Shown: positions 1 to 5,770, counted from the stretch's first letter. The stretch: DNA of 7,406 nt from an uncultured Mucilaginibacter sp. (GCA_946479225.1 CAMLFI010000118.1:1-7406), one strand, 5' to 3'. The notes: a model not told the origin generated them from the letters alone. Program-made: numbers and translations.

Positions 1-973
1 TGTACACACTGTCTATGATTTGCGACGAAAAATTGTACACCTCCTGCCCCGTAGCTCCACCGTGATTAACTAGCACCAGCGCCTGGTTTTTCCATGTACC
101 GGTGTTTCCAACTACTTTTCCCTTCCATCCGCATTGTTCTATTAGCCATCCGGCAGCCAGTTTAACCAGGCCTTCGCCTGCGGGATAACGCACTACATCG
201 GGGTGGTTTAACAAGATGGGTGCAAATTCATTATCAGTTATAACCGGGTTTTTAAAGAACCTGCCCGCATTGCCGATGGTAGATGGATCGGGCAGTTTAG
301 CTACGCGGATGTGGGACACCACCTGCGATACATCCTTTATAGTTGGTTCGGTTACGCCCCTGTGCGCCAGTTCCTGCTCAATTGCACCATATTTTAAATT
401 AAGACTAGGGATAAGTGATAAATGGAACTTAACGGAAGTAATAATGAATTGCTCCTTCAGCTCGTCTTTGAAAACGCTTTCGCGGTAGCCAAATTTGCAA
501 TCGGCCTTAGTAAAGGTCTTAAACTTACCCGTAGCTATTTCAAAGGCTTTACAGCTTTCAAAAACATCTTTCAACTCAACGCCATAAGCGCCTATATTTT
601 GTATGGGCGATGCGCCTACTGATCCGGGTATCAGGCTCAGGTTTTCTAAACCGGCAAACTCATGTTTTACCGCATAGTTTACCAGGTCGTTCCATACCTC
701 GCCTGCTCCTGCTTCAACAAATACCTCGTTATGGTTAATGCGATGTTCGATACCGCGAATGTTAAGGCGGATAACCAATCCGTCAAAATCGTTTATCAAC
801 AGCATATTACTACCGCCGCCCATTACCAACCGTTGGGTATGCTGCCATTGCGGATCCATAAACAACTCCACAAGGTCGTCTTCGTGGTTTATCTCCACAA
901 AAAAACGGGCATTCACATCAACGCCAAAAGTGTTAAAGTTTTTTAGGGATACGTTTTCCTGTATTTGCAGCAT
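1..973 (-). CDS. murB: MurB, UDP-N-acetylenolpyruvoylglucosamine reductase (3' end outside window; catalytic Ser replaced by Arg)
   Basis: The frame is open from the ATG at 973 to the left edge and gives 324 residues. MurB is the cytosolic FAD enzyme that uses NADPH to reduce UDP-GlcNAc-enolpyruvate to UDP-MurNAc in peptidoglycan synthesis. Visible family motifs are NTFGVDVNA near residue 14, the FAD-binding GGGSNML at 52-58, IPGSVGASPIQNIGAYGVEL at 115-134 (type I, E. coli-like), FGYRESVFK at 161-169 with the active-site Arg at 164, and KLAAGWLIEQC at 271-281. The segment normally read as GNAGSFFKNP is GNAGRFFKNP: residue 238 is AGG (Arg) where E. coli Ser229, the proton donor, belongs. One base (AGC to AGG) explains it. 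The last 15 or so residues, including the catalytic Glu, lie beyond the edge. No in-frame stop or frameshift is seen. The start fits family N-termini; no clear Shine-Dalgarno is present, as is usual in this phylum. Family identity is very secure; activity is uncertain. Confidence 0.96.
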   Translation of the reverse strand, partial: MLQIQENVSLKNFNTFGVDVNARFFVEINHEDDLVELFMDPQWQHTQRLVMGGGSNMLLINDFDGLVIRLNIRGIEHRINHNEVFVEAGAGEVWNDLVNYAVKHEFAGLENLSLIPGSVGASPIQNIGAYGVELKDVFESCKAFEIATGKFKTFTKADCKFGYRESVFKDELKEQFIITSVKFHLSLIPSLNLKYGAIEQELAHRGVTEPTIKDVSQVVSHIRVAKLPDPSTIGNAGRFFKNPVITDNEFAPILLNHPDVVRYPAGEGLVKLAAGWLIEQCGWKGKVVGNTGTWKNQALVLVNHGGATGQEVYNFSSQIIDSVY

Positions 974-985
974 GTGGGCGAATTT

Positions 986-1010
986 CGGAATATTTTTCGG
1001 AAATATTTTT
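986..1010. repeat. Short A/T-rich tandem repeat in the murB leader
   Basis: Two adjacent units, CGGAATATTTTT (986-997) and CGGAAATATTTTT (998-1010), differ by a single inserted A. They lie 13 to 37 bases upstream of the murB start, where the 5' untranslated leader or core promoter should be. No clear TTTG/TAnnTTTG promoter pair was found for murB, so a role in its expression is only inferred. Confidence 0.6.
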
Positions 1011-1025
1011 CTTATCCGCCCCGCT

Positions 1026-1127
1026 GTCCGAATGTCTCCGACTTCGGACGACTATGTTTGTAGTCTGCGACTACAGTGACGGTAGTCAGAGACTACTTGC
1101 ATACTAAACCGTAGTCAGAGACTACGG
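1026..1127. repeat. Cluster of palindromes, including three GTAGTC-NNN-GACTAC hairpins
   Basis: Four palindromes lie in about 100 bases. GTCCGAA (1026-1032) pairs with TTCGGAC (1043-1049). GTAGTC-TGC-GACTAC is at 1060-1074, GTAGTC-AGA-GACTAC at 1082-1096, and again at 1111-1125, where CC/GG flanks extend the stem to 8 bp (1109-1127). The 15-mer GGTAGTCAGAGACTA at 1081-1095 recurs exactly at 2616-2630, so this is a dispersed repeat family and not chance. The unit resembles REP-type extragenic palindromes. The stems lack U-runs, so a classical terminator is not supported. Confidence 0.8.
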
Positions 1128-1160
1128 ATAGCGGTTTACACTAAAAAAATAAATTGACCT

Positions 1161-1264
1161 AACTCGCGCTCGTTTATAACGAGTGCGCAACACTTAATAG
1201 CGTTTGCAACGCGATACAATCGCAACCCCACGTTAAGCACTCGTTACAAACGAGCGCAAGTTTT
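1161..1264 (+). repeat. REPIN-like inverted repeat element, copy 1
   Basis: About 104 bases with imperfect terminal inverted arms. The left arm (1161-1187) and the reverse complement of the right arm agree at about 24 of 27 positions. Each arm is itself a hairpin: CGCTCGTT-TAT-AACGAGTG on the left, and the equivalent on the opposite strand on the right. The middle holds two more small hairpins, GCGTT-TGC-AACGC (1200-1212) and GCGAT-ACA-ATCGC (1211-1223). Further copies occur at 2340-2444, 4380-4444 (left arm missing) and 5637-5726, all in this orientation. Two inverted REP-like hairpins around a spacer is the REPIN arrangement. The element ends 5 bases past the stop of the serine hydrolase gene and could shape its mRNA 3' end (inference). 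Confidence 0.85.
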
Positions 1265-1269
1265 ACGGG

Positions 1270-2292
1270 TTATGGCTTGCTATCTAAAATTGCATCTACA
1301 GCTTTTGCAATATCATACAGGTTACCATGCCGTTGGTTAGTTAAGATAATGATGGTTCTGCCTTTGCCTGCATTTGTTGTGAGCAACGCCTGATAATGCA
1401 TTGCGGTGCCATCGTGTACGTGGGTCGTTATTTTATCTCCCTCCATGGTGCCGCCGCCCAGGCCTGATTGATTATCGGGCGCAAAGGGAATGAGGATTTG
1501 ACGTGTAGAAGTTGGATCTATAAGGCGAAAGTTAACTATACATTCCGACCATTTGTAAAAATCGTCTAAATTCAGCGCCGTCCAACCCGATATTGGAACT
1601 GCAAGGCCATCCTGTACAAAACTTTCATTAAATGATTTGGCCATTAACGGTTCACTGTCGGTTGGGTCCACAATGCCATTGCTGATACCTGCTTTTTTTA
1701 GTATGGTTTCCTGCACAAATTGGGTAAAAGGTATACCTGTAACCTTTTCAATAACCCGTCTGCGTAAAAAAGTATTGTTATTGTTATAAGCGTATTTGCT
1801 GCCGGGTTCAAAGTCTAATTGCTGTAAAGAAAGAAGGTCTTTCCAATTATCAGCATCGGTATGTACCGTTTTCCATTTCACATCTGGCAAACCACTGGTA
1901 TATTGTAATAAGTTCTTTATGCTTACTTTTTCCGCCCATACAGGCAGGTCAGGAAAAAACTTTGCTACTTTATCATCCACATTTAGCCTGCCTTGTTCCT
2001 TAAGCATCATTATTCCTACCGCGTCAAACTCTTTAGCAATTGACCCGATATGAAAACGGTATTGTGTTTTAAGCGGAGTTTTTTTTGCTGCATCTGCATA
2101 GCCAAAAGCCGCTTTTACAATGAGTTTTCCATGGTCCACTACCAATATATTACCATTGAAAGACCCTGATTGAAATGTTTCGTTTAAATATTTATTTATT
2201 GAAAGCGCCTTGTTATTTTGGCCAAATGCGCGGGTACCGATTAAAAATATAGTAAATAAAACAAGCGCACTATTTTTGCAAAATATCTTCAT
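1270..2292 (-). CDS. Secreted serine hydrolase, beta-lactamase class C / PBP4*-like family
   Basis: A 340-residue protein. Residues 1-24 (MKIFCKNSALVLFTIFLIGT then RAFG, cut before Q25) form a signal peptide, so it acts in the periplasm or outside, possibly lipid-free. The Beta-lactamase fold (PF00144) spans about 28-338. Catalytic motifs are visible: S84-I-A-K87 (nucleophile Ser and Lys), Y169-N-N171 as the YxN motif, and H293-D-G295 in the place of KTG/HxG. The segment LLQYTSGLPD (128-137) is typical of the family. Members act as esterases, D-aminopeptidases or peptidases; true beta-lactamase activity cannot be assumed, and the substrate is unknown. A TTG 30 bases further upstream (2322) is in frame, but the ATG at 2292 places the signal peptide at the N-terminus and is preferred. 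REPIN-like copies lie on both sides, 5 bases past the stop and 47 bases before the start. Confidence 0.92.
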   Translation of the reverse strand: MKIFCKNSALVLFTIFLIGTRAFGQNNKALSINKYLNETFQSGSFNGNILVVDHGKLIVKAAFGYADAAKKTPLKTQYRFHIGSIAKEFDAVGIMMLKEQGRLNVDDKVAKFFPDLPVWAEKVSIKNLLQYTSGLPDVKWKTVHTDADNWKDLLSLQQLDFEPGSKYAYNNNNTFLRRRVIEKVTGIPFTQFVQETILKKAGISNGIVDPTDSEPLMAKSFNESFVQDGLAVPISGWTALNLDDFYKWSECIVNFRLIDPTSTRQILIPFAPDNQSGLGGGTMEGDKITTHVHDGTAMHYQALLTTNAGKGRTIIILTNQRHGNLYDIAKAVDAILDSKP

Positions 2293-2339
2293 AAACGTTC
2301 TGTTTACTTTAAGACATAACAATAGTTGCTTTGTTACGC

Positions 2340-2444
2340 AACTCGCGCTCGTTTATAACGAGTGCGTAATTCTTAACAGCGTTTGCAACGCGATGCAATC
2401 GTAACCCCACGTTAAGCACTCGGCGCAGACGAGCGCAGGTTTTT
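2340..2444 (+). repeat. REPIN-like inverted repeat element, copy 2
   Basis: Full-length copy, very close to copy 1: same left arm with the GCGCTCGTTTATAACGAGTG core, same central GCGTTTGCAACGCGAT, and CCCCACGTTAAGCACTCG before the right arm, which here reads GGCGCAGACGAGCGCAGG. It lies 47 bases upstream of the serine hydrolase start and so may overlap its promoter, in which no convincing TTTG/TAnnTTTG pair was found. It is followed after 9 bases by an unrelated inverted element. Confidence 0.85.
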
Positions 2445-2453
2445 ATAATTACT

Positions 2454-2613
2454 CCCGCCAATTCAAGCGTCCTCGCCTGAATTAACAATTCAGTAAGCGT
2501 CTTCGCTCACGAAGTATTCTTAATTTCTTTTTTAATATAATGTTATCAATTGCAATGCAAGCGAAGACGCTTGCATAAGGCTACGTTCAAGCGTGGACGC
2601 TTGAACGGGCGGG
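2454..2613. repeat. 160-base composite inverted element with four hairpins (MITE/REPIN-like, second family)
   Basis: The element starts with CCCGCC (2454-2459) and ends with GGCGGG (2608-2613). Inside lie hairpins in the order A, B, B', A'. A is 2460-2483 (AATTCA-a-GCG, loop TCCT). B is 2493-2510 (GTaAGCG, loop TCTT). B' is 2555-2576 (ATGCAAGCG, loop AAGA, perfect 9-bp stem). A' is 2584-2607 (CGTTCAAGCGT, two-base centre, perfect 11-bp arms). The reverse complement of the B'-A' half lines up with the A-B half, with loops TCC(T/A) and TCTT matching in order, so the whole is one large inverted repeat around an A/T-rich centre (2511-2554). It is unrelated in sequence to the neighbouring REPIN-like copy. 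No coding capacity is seen. Confidence 0.75.
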
Positions 2614-2615
2614 TC

Positions 2616-2631
2616 GGTAGTCAGAGACTAG
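2616..2631. repeat. Single GTAGTC-type palindrome
   Basis: GGTAGTCAGAGACTA (2616-2630) is identical to 1081-1095. The stem is TAGTC-AGA-GACTA; the outermost pair is lost because the last base is G instead of C. It abuts the end of the composite inverted element. Confidence 0.75.
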
Positions 2632-2681
2632 AGCGGTAATACCCTTAAAAATAGCCATTTGTAGGTATATAAGAGGATATG

Positions 2682-2711
2682 TATATAGCTTACTTTAGCA
2701 TTTGCTATATA
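2682..2711. promoter_or_regulatory. Inverted repeat TATATAGC-N14-GCTATATA, possible operator
   Basis: Perfect 8-bp arms at 2682-2689 and 2704-2711, about 80 bases upstream of the 522-residue protein's start. The right arm overlaps the TTTG at 2701-2704 that could be a -33 element, which would suit a regulator binding there. Arms are A/T-rich, so a chance origin is possible. Confidence 0.35.
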
Positions 2712-2730
2712 GTTAATTAAATTACGTTAC
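2701..2730 (+). promoter_or_regulatory. Candidate Bacteroidota -33/-7 promoter for the 522-residue protein gene
   Basis: TTTG (2701-2704), an 18-base spacer and TACGTTAC (2723-2730), against the phylum consensus TTTG-N19-TAnnTTTG. The -7 box misses two of its last four positions and the spacer is one short. It would leave a leader of about 55 bases. Confidence 0.3.
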
Positions 2731-2792
2731 ACTTCAAGCTTGTGAAAAAAGCTATCTTAAGGCCTGAAAATGAACCGTTTTAAAGTTATTAA

Positions 2793-4361
2793 ATGAAAAA
2801 GATCTTCTTTATCGGTGTTTTACTACACATGGCAATTAGTGGCCGGTTAAACGCTCAAGTTAAGCCACAGGTTAAAACACAACCAAAAACAGACGTTAAA
2901 AAGCTGGCAGCAACACCTGTTGTAAAAACACCTGCAGTAAATAAAATAGACTTTTTTAGAACAAATGCCGATGATGCTGTACAAATTTTAAGCGACGAGT
3001 TAAAAAAGCTTAAAATTGTTTTAACCGGCCTGGAAGATAATCCTTTGTACAGTTTTCACCCCATCACCAATGAAAAGCTGCCCGGCGACACAGAAAGTGA
3101 AAAAATACTTTATTTCGGTAATAACTTGAATGTGCGCATTAAAGCGTCAACAAGTAATATAGTTAACCGGCTATCTTTTTCTACAACCAACGCAAAATGC
3201 TATACTGCAATTAAAGAGCTGTTGGCATTTGACACCCGAAGCAAGATAGCGGAAGGATATAACGACACAACGTTTAAGGACGGCGCTGTTTTTGCAAATT
3301 TAAATTCAACAGAAGGGATGGAGAATGACAAGCCCATAACTTACTACGCTATTACTGCCGAACGAACCAGGCGGAGTTCGACAATTTTGTACGATTCTGT
3401 GCGGGTATTTAATATAGATAGCTTGGACATCCACACCCACAAGTTTGATGCTACCTATGCCGCATTAAACTTTGTAAAAAAATTAGGTTATTCTTTTCAC
3501 TACATAACTAACGACTCGCATTTTGTAGATGAAAAAAGTGGAAAACGATACGGCACGGAATTTACCGCCTATTTTAATAAAAATGTTTCTGTAGATTTTG
3601 AACTGAACAAATTGTGGTTGGTTAATCGCATCGCTTTCAGGTCGCCTGATCCGATTGCTTTCAACAAATTAAAAAAAGCTTTTAATTTATCAAATTGGAA
3701 GATGAACGGTACCGTTCCTGACGGCAACATAATCTTTTACGGTAACAAAAATGTCACTTGTCAAATTCAAAACGATGCGCAGCAAATTGTATTTACTATA
3801 AAACCGGCATCAAACGATATTGATAGCAGATTTGCACTGGCCCCTACACCAATTTTATCCGAGTTGATAGCTCTTCGCTATTCAGGTTCAGAAAAAATTA
3901 CCGCAGCCAGGATCAAGGCAAGTTATTTAACTAAAATAAAATATGACGACAAGGCGAAACGATACGTTGTAGATGAAACTGCCAGTGACTTTATATTTTA
4001 TTACCCATCGCCAACAGGCAAGTTGGTAAAAGTTTTATTTGAAATGGTTTTAACACCCAAATGGACCGCTCCTTTTTTGGTTGACAGTGACGATCAAGAT
4101 TATTTAAAATCATTGGCTGCAGAATTTGATAACTCAGCAAGTTACAAGGGTCATTATTCAAAAATATTATTAAATGGCCAATTCAGAATTCACAGCAATG
4201 ATTGGGAAGACACCCGCGAACGAAACGAGGCAGCAAAAAAAGAGACGGACAGGCTTACAGAATTAGAAAAAGAAAGAAAAAAAGCTGAAAATGCTGCAAA
4301 GGTAAACGAAGCTATAATTAACGCTACCGAGAATTTGAAAAGAATGCTGCAAAAGCCATAG
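2793..4361 (+). CDS. Secreted protein of unknown function with two related internal modules
   Basis: 522 residues; I do not recognise a named family. Residues 1-22 (MKKIFFIGVLLHMAISGRLN then AQ) look like a signal peptide, so the protein is exported. Residues 23-50 are a Lys/Pro/Val-rich linker. Two segments look homologous: about 86-190 and 233-340. Both begin YSFH-x-ITN (86 and 233), continue with F-x-x-N (108 and 261) exactly 16 residues before VNR (124-126 and 277-279), then a helix-like stretch and a D-G (163-164, 310-311). A third region, 350-465, has no clear match to them. Residues 471-518 are highly charged (Glu/Lys/Arg) with few Pro/Gly and likely form a helix or coiled coil. The gene is transcribed alone, divergent from the hydrolase and convergent with the next gene. 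The ATG at 2793 directly precedes the signal peptide. No catalytic motif is visible. Confidence 0.85.
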   Translation: MKKIFFIGVLLHMAISGRLNAQVKPQVKTQPKTDVKKLAATPVVKTPAVNKIDFFRTNADDAVQILSDELKKLKIVLTGLEDNPLYSFHPITNEKLPGDTESEKILYFGNNLNVRIKASTSNIVNRLSFSTTNAKCYTAIKELLAFDTRSKIAEGYNDTTFKDGAVFANLNSTEGMENDKPITYYAITAERTRRSSTILYDSVRVFNIDSLDIHTHKFDATYAALNFVKKLGYSFHYITNDSHFVDEKSGKRYGTEFTAYFNKNVSVDFELNKLWLVNRIAFRSPDPIAFNKLKKAFNLSNWKMNGTVPDGNIIFYGNKNVTCQIQNDAQQIVFTIKPASNDIDSRFALAPTPILSELIALRYSGSEKITAARIKASYLTKIKYDDKAKRYVVDETASDFIFYYPSPTGKLVKVLFEMVLTPKWTAPFLVDSDDQDYLKSLAAEFDNSASYKGHYSKILLNGQFRIHSNDWEDTRERNEAAKKETDRLTELEKERKKAENAAKVNEAIINATENLKRMLQKP

Positions 4362-4379
4362 TTACTACTAACAATATAA

Positions 4380-4444
4380 GTTTGCAACGCGACGCAATCG
4401 CGACACCACCTTAAGCACCCGTAGCAGACGAGCGCAAGTTTTTA
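4380..4444 (+). repeat. REPIN-like element, copy 3, truncated on the left
   Basis: It matches copies 1 and 2 from the central GTTTGCAACGCGA to the right arm (GACGAGCGCAAGTTTTT), but the whole left arm is missing. It fills the 85-base space between two convergent genes, 18 bases past the plus-strand stop and 2 bases before the minus-strand stop. CGCGA (4388-4392) pairs with TCGCG (4398-4402). It could act at the 3' ends of both transcripts, but no proper U-run follows a strong stem. Confidence 0.75.
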
Positions 4445-4446
4445 TA

Positions 4447-5508
4447 TTATTTCTGCGACGGCATAAACTCAAAAGGCAATAACATATTAATACGGTAAAC
4501 GCTTATATTTCCCTTCCATTCTAAACCCTCGTCGTAATACCCATTTTTATCAATACTTACTCCCGCGTAGCCATCTTCCTGCTGCAAAAAAGATTCGTTG
4601 CCCTTTTTATAGGTGATAAAGATCTCCTTTCCGTCAAATCTTTTTTCGTCCTTGTCAGCCTCTTTTTTAAGCATGATAAATTTTTGACCGTCAGAAACCT
4701 GAACGATACTATTATAGCTGAGCATGTTTGCAGGATCAAGGTTAACTTCCTTGTTAGAACTCGCGGCCCCGGCCAGCGTTTTGTACATTAAAAAGTTATT
4801 TTCCTGTAGCTGATCTCCCCATAACGAACGGATAAAGTGCATTCTCGATCCATAATACGCTTCGTCCCTCGCCTTCATAATGGCCTTTACTTTAGCCGGT
4901 TTAAGGCCCACCACATCTTCCGTAAAAAAATAATTCCCTTTATACTTTGTTTGTGAGGGCGTGCGACTAAAAGAGGTTAAAAAATAGGTGATCTTATAGC
5001 CGAGTAGCTTGTTAGTGATAATCAATGGCTTTTCGGTATCGGCAATTAACAGGTCCTTCTTTTTATTGTAGCGGAAATAAATTTCATCCTGATTATCTAT
5101 CACGCAATCTTTGCTATCCTCGCCAATAAACTCCTTCAAAAATATCTTCATGGCCTTTTCCCTGCTTATCTCATCGCCACCAATGGTTACTTCTGCCAGT
5201 TCAATTACTTTATGTTTTAAGGCGATGTTTAAAGCTCCCTCCGCGTAGTTACTTATCTTTTGCGATTCATATCCCATGGAACTAACAACAAGCGGAGATT
5301 TTGTTTTTATGGTGTTATTTAAAGCGAAATTCCCGGCACTGTCAGACACCGTGCCCTGGAAAGTACCGTCAAAATAAACACTCACCTTGTCTAAAGGCTT
5401 GCCTGTAACGGCATCGGTAATTCTGCCGGTGACGGTCTGGGCGTGCAACAGCGCCGGAGACAGCAACAGGATTATTAACAGGACTATATTAAATGCAGTT
5501 TTTTTCAA
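4447..5508 (-). CDS. Secreted carboxypeptidase-like regulatory domain (CarboxypepD_reg-like) protein
   Basis: 353 residues. Residues 1-23 are a clear signal peptide (MKKTAFNIVLLIILLLSPAL, LHA, then Q24). Residues 25 to about 105 match the CarboxypepD_reg-like beta-sandwich (PF13715): VTGRITDAVTGKPLDKVSV, a GTVSDSAGNF turn and VVSSMGYESQK, as seen at the N-terminus of many Bacteroidota outer-membrane proteins. The rest (about 110-353) is a conserved-looking soluble domain that I cannot name; it has no TonB plug or barrel signature, so this is not a SusC-type receptor. The start must be TTG at 5508: a TAA lies four codons upstream, no ATG exists before the signal peptide, and the first internal Met is well inside the sandwich domain. 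A promoter candidate lies 23 bases upstream. The gene is alone, with REPIN-like copies 2 bases past its stop and about 130 bases before its start. Function is unknown beyond export. Confidence 0.9.
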   Translation of the reverse strand: MKKTAFNIVLLIILLLSPALLHAQTVTGRITDAVTGKPLDKVSVYFDGTFQGTVSDSAGNFALNNTIKTKSPLVVSSMGYESQKISNYAEGALNIALKHKVIELAEVTIGGDEISREKAMKIFLKEFIGEDSKDCVIDNQDEIYFRYNKKKDLLIADTEKPLIITNKLLGYKITYFLTSFSRTPSQTKYKGNYFFTEDVVGLKPAKVKAIMKARDEAYYGSRMHFIRSLWGDQLQENNFLMYKTLAGAASSNKEVNLDPANMLSYNSIVQVSDGQKFIMLKKEADKDEKRFDGKEIFITYKKGNESFLQQEDGYAGVSIDKNGYYDEGLEWKGNISVYRINMLLPFEFMPSQK

Positions 5509-5531
5509 GATTTTATTTTACTAAACCGATT

Positions 5532-5562
5532 CAAGTATAACCCATATATTGTAAGCATAAAA
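5532..5562 (-). promoter_or_regulatory. Candidate -33/-7 promoter of the CarboxypepD_reg-like gene
   Basis: On the minus strand, TTTT (5562-5559), exactly 19 bases, then TATACTTG (5539-5532). The consensus is TTTG-N19-TAnnTTTG, so each box has one mismatch and the spacing is ideal. The -7 box ends 23 bases before the TTG start, giving a short leader and supporting that start. Confidence 0.45.
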
Positions 5563-5636
5563 GTAAAGTATACAATTGGTTATAATGTTGCGACTATAAG
5601 TCAAATTGCCGCGACATCGTTTTGTTATGCCATGCT

Positions 5637-5726
5637 ACTCGCGCTCGTTTGCAACGAGTGCGTAACACTTCAAAGCGGTTCAATCGCTGCCCCACATTAA
5701 GCACTCGTCGCAAACGAGCGCAAGGT
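5637..5726 (+). repeat. REPIN-like inverted repeat element, copy 4 (internally shortened)
   Basis: Both arms are present: GCGCTCGTTTGCAACGAGTG on the left, GCACTCGTCGCAAACGAGCG on the right. The centre is about 13 bases shorter than in copies 1 and 2: the stretch from the first central hairpin to ACAATCGC is reduced to AGCGGTTCAATCGCT, so the GCGTT/AACGC hairpin is lost. It lies 44 bases past the stop of the DUF1275 gene and upstream of the promoter of the next minus-strand gene. Confidence 0.8.
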
Positions 5727-5770
5727 CATATCCTAATAAATCATATCATTTTATTACGCTTTGCTTAATG

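Noticed and set aside
216..1079. Several plus-strand open frames opposite the start of the window
   Set aside because: They lie antisense to murB or in the palindrome-rich leader, overlap one another and show no protein features.
1060..1125. CRISPR array from the regularly spaced GTAGTC palindromes
   Set aside because: Repeats are only 15 bases and palindromic, spacers are 7 and 14 bases, and no cas gene is present.
1161..1264. REPIN-like copies annotated as intrinsic terminators
   Set aside because: Stems are strong but not followed by a clear U-run in the direction of the upstream gene, so they were left as repeats with a possible 3'-end role.
2293..2322. Longer serine hydrolase starting at the TTG at 2322
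   Set aside because: It would add ten residues before a clean signal peptide; the ATG at 2292 is better.
1161..2444. Composite transposon formed by REPIN-like copies 1 and 2 around the serine hydrolase
   Set aside because: The copies contain no transposase, and other copies occur at unrelated places nearby, so independent insertions are simpler.
4190..4387. Minus-strand open frame opposite the charged helix of the 522-residue protein
   Set aside because: It is the antisense of a low-complexity Lys/Glu coding stretch and has Ser/Phe-rich composition as expected from that.
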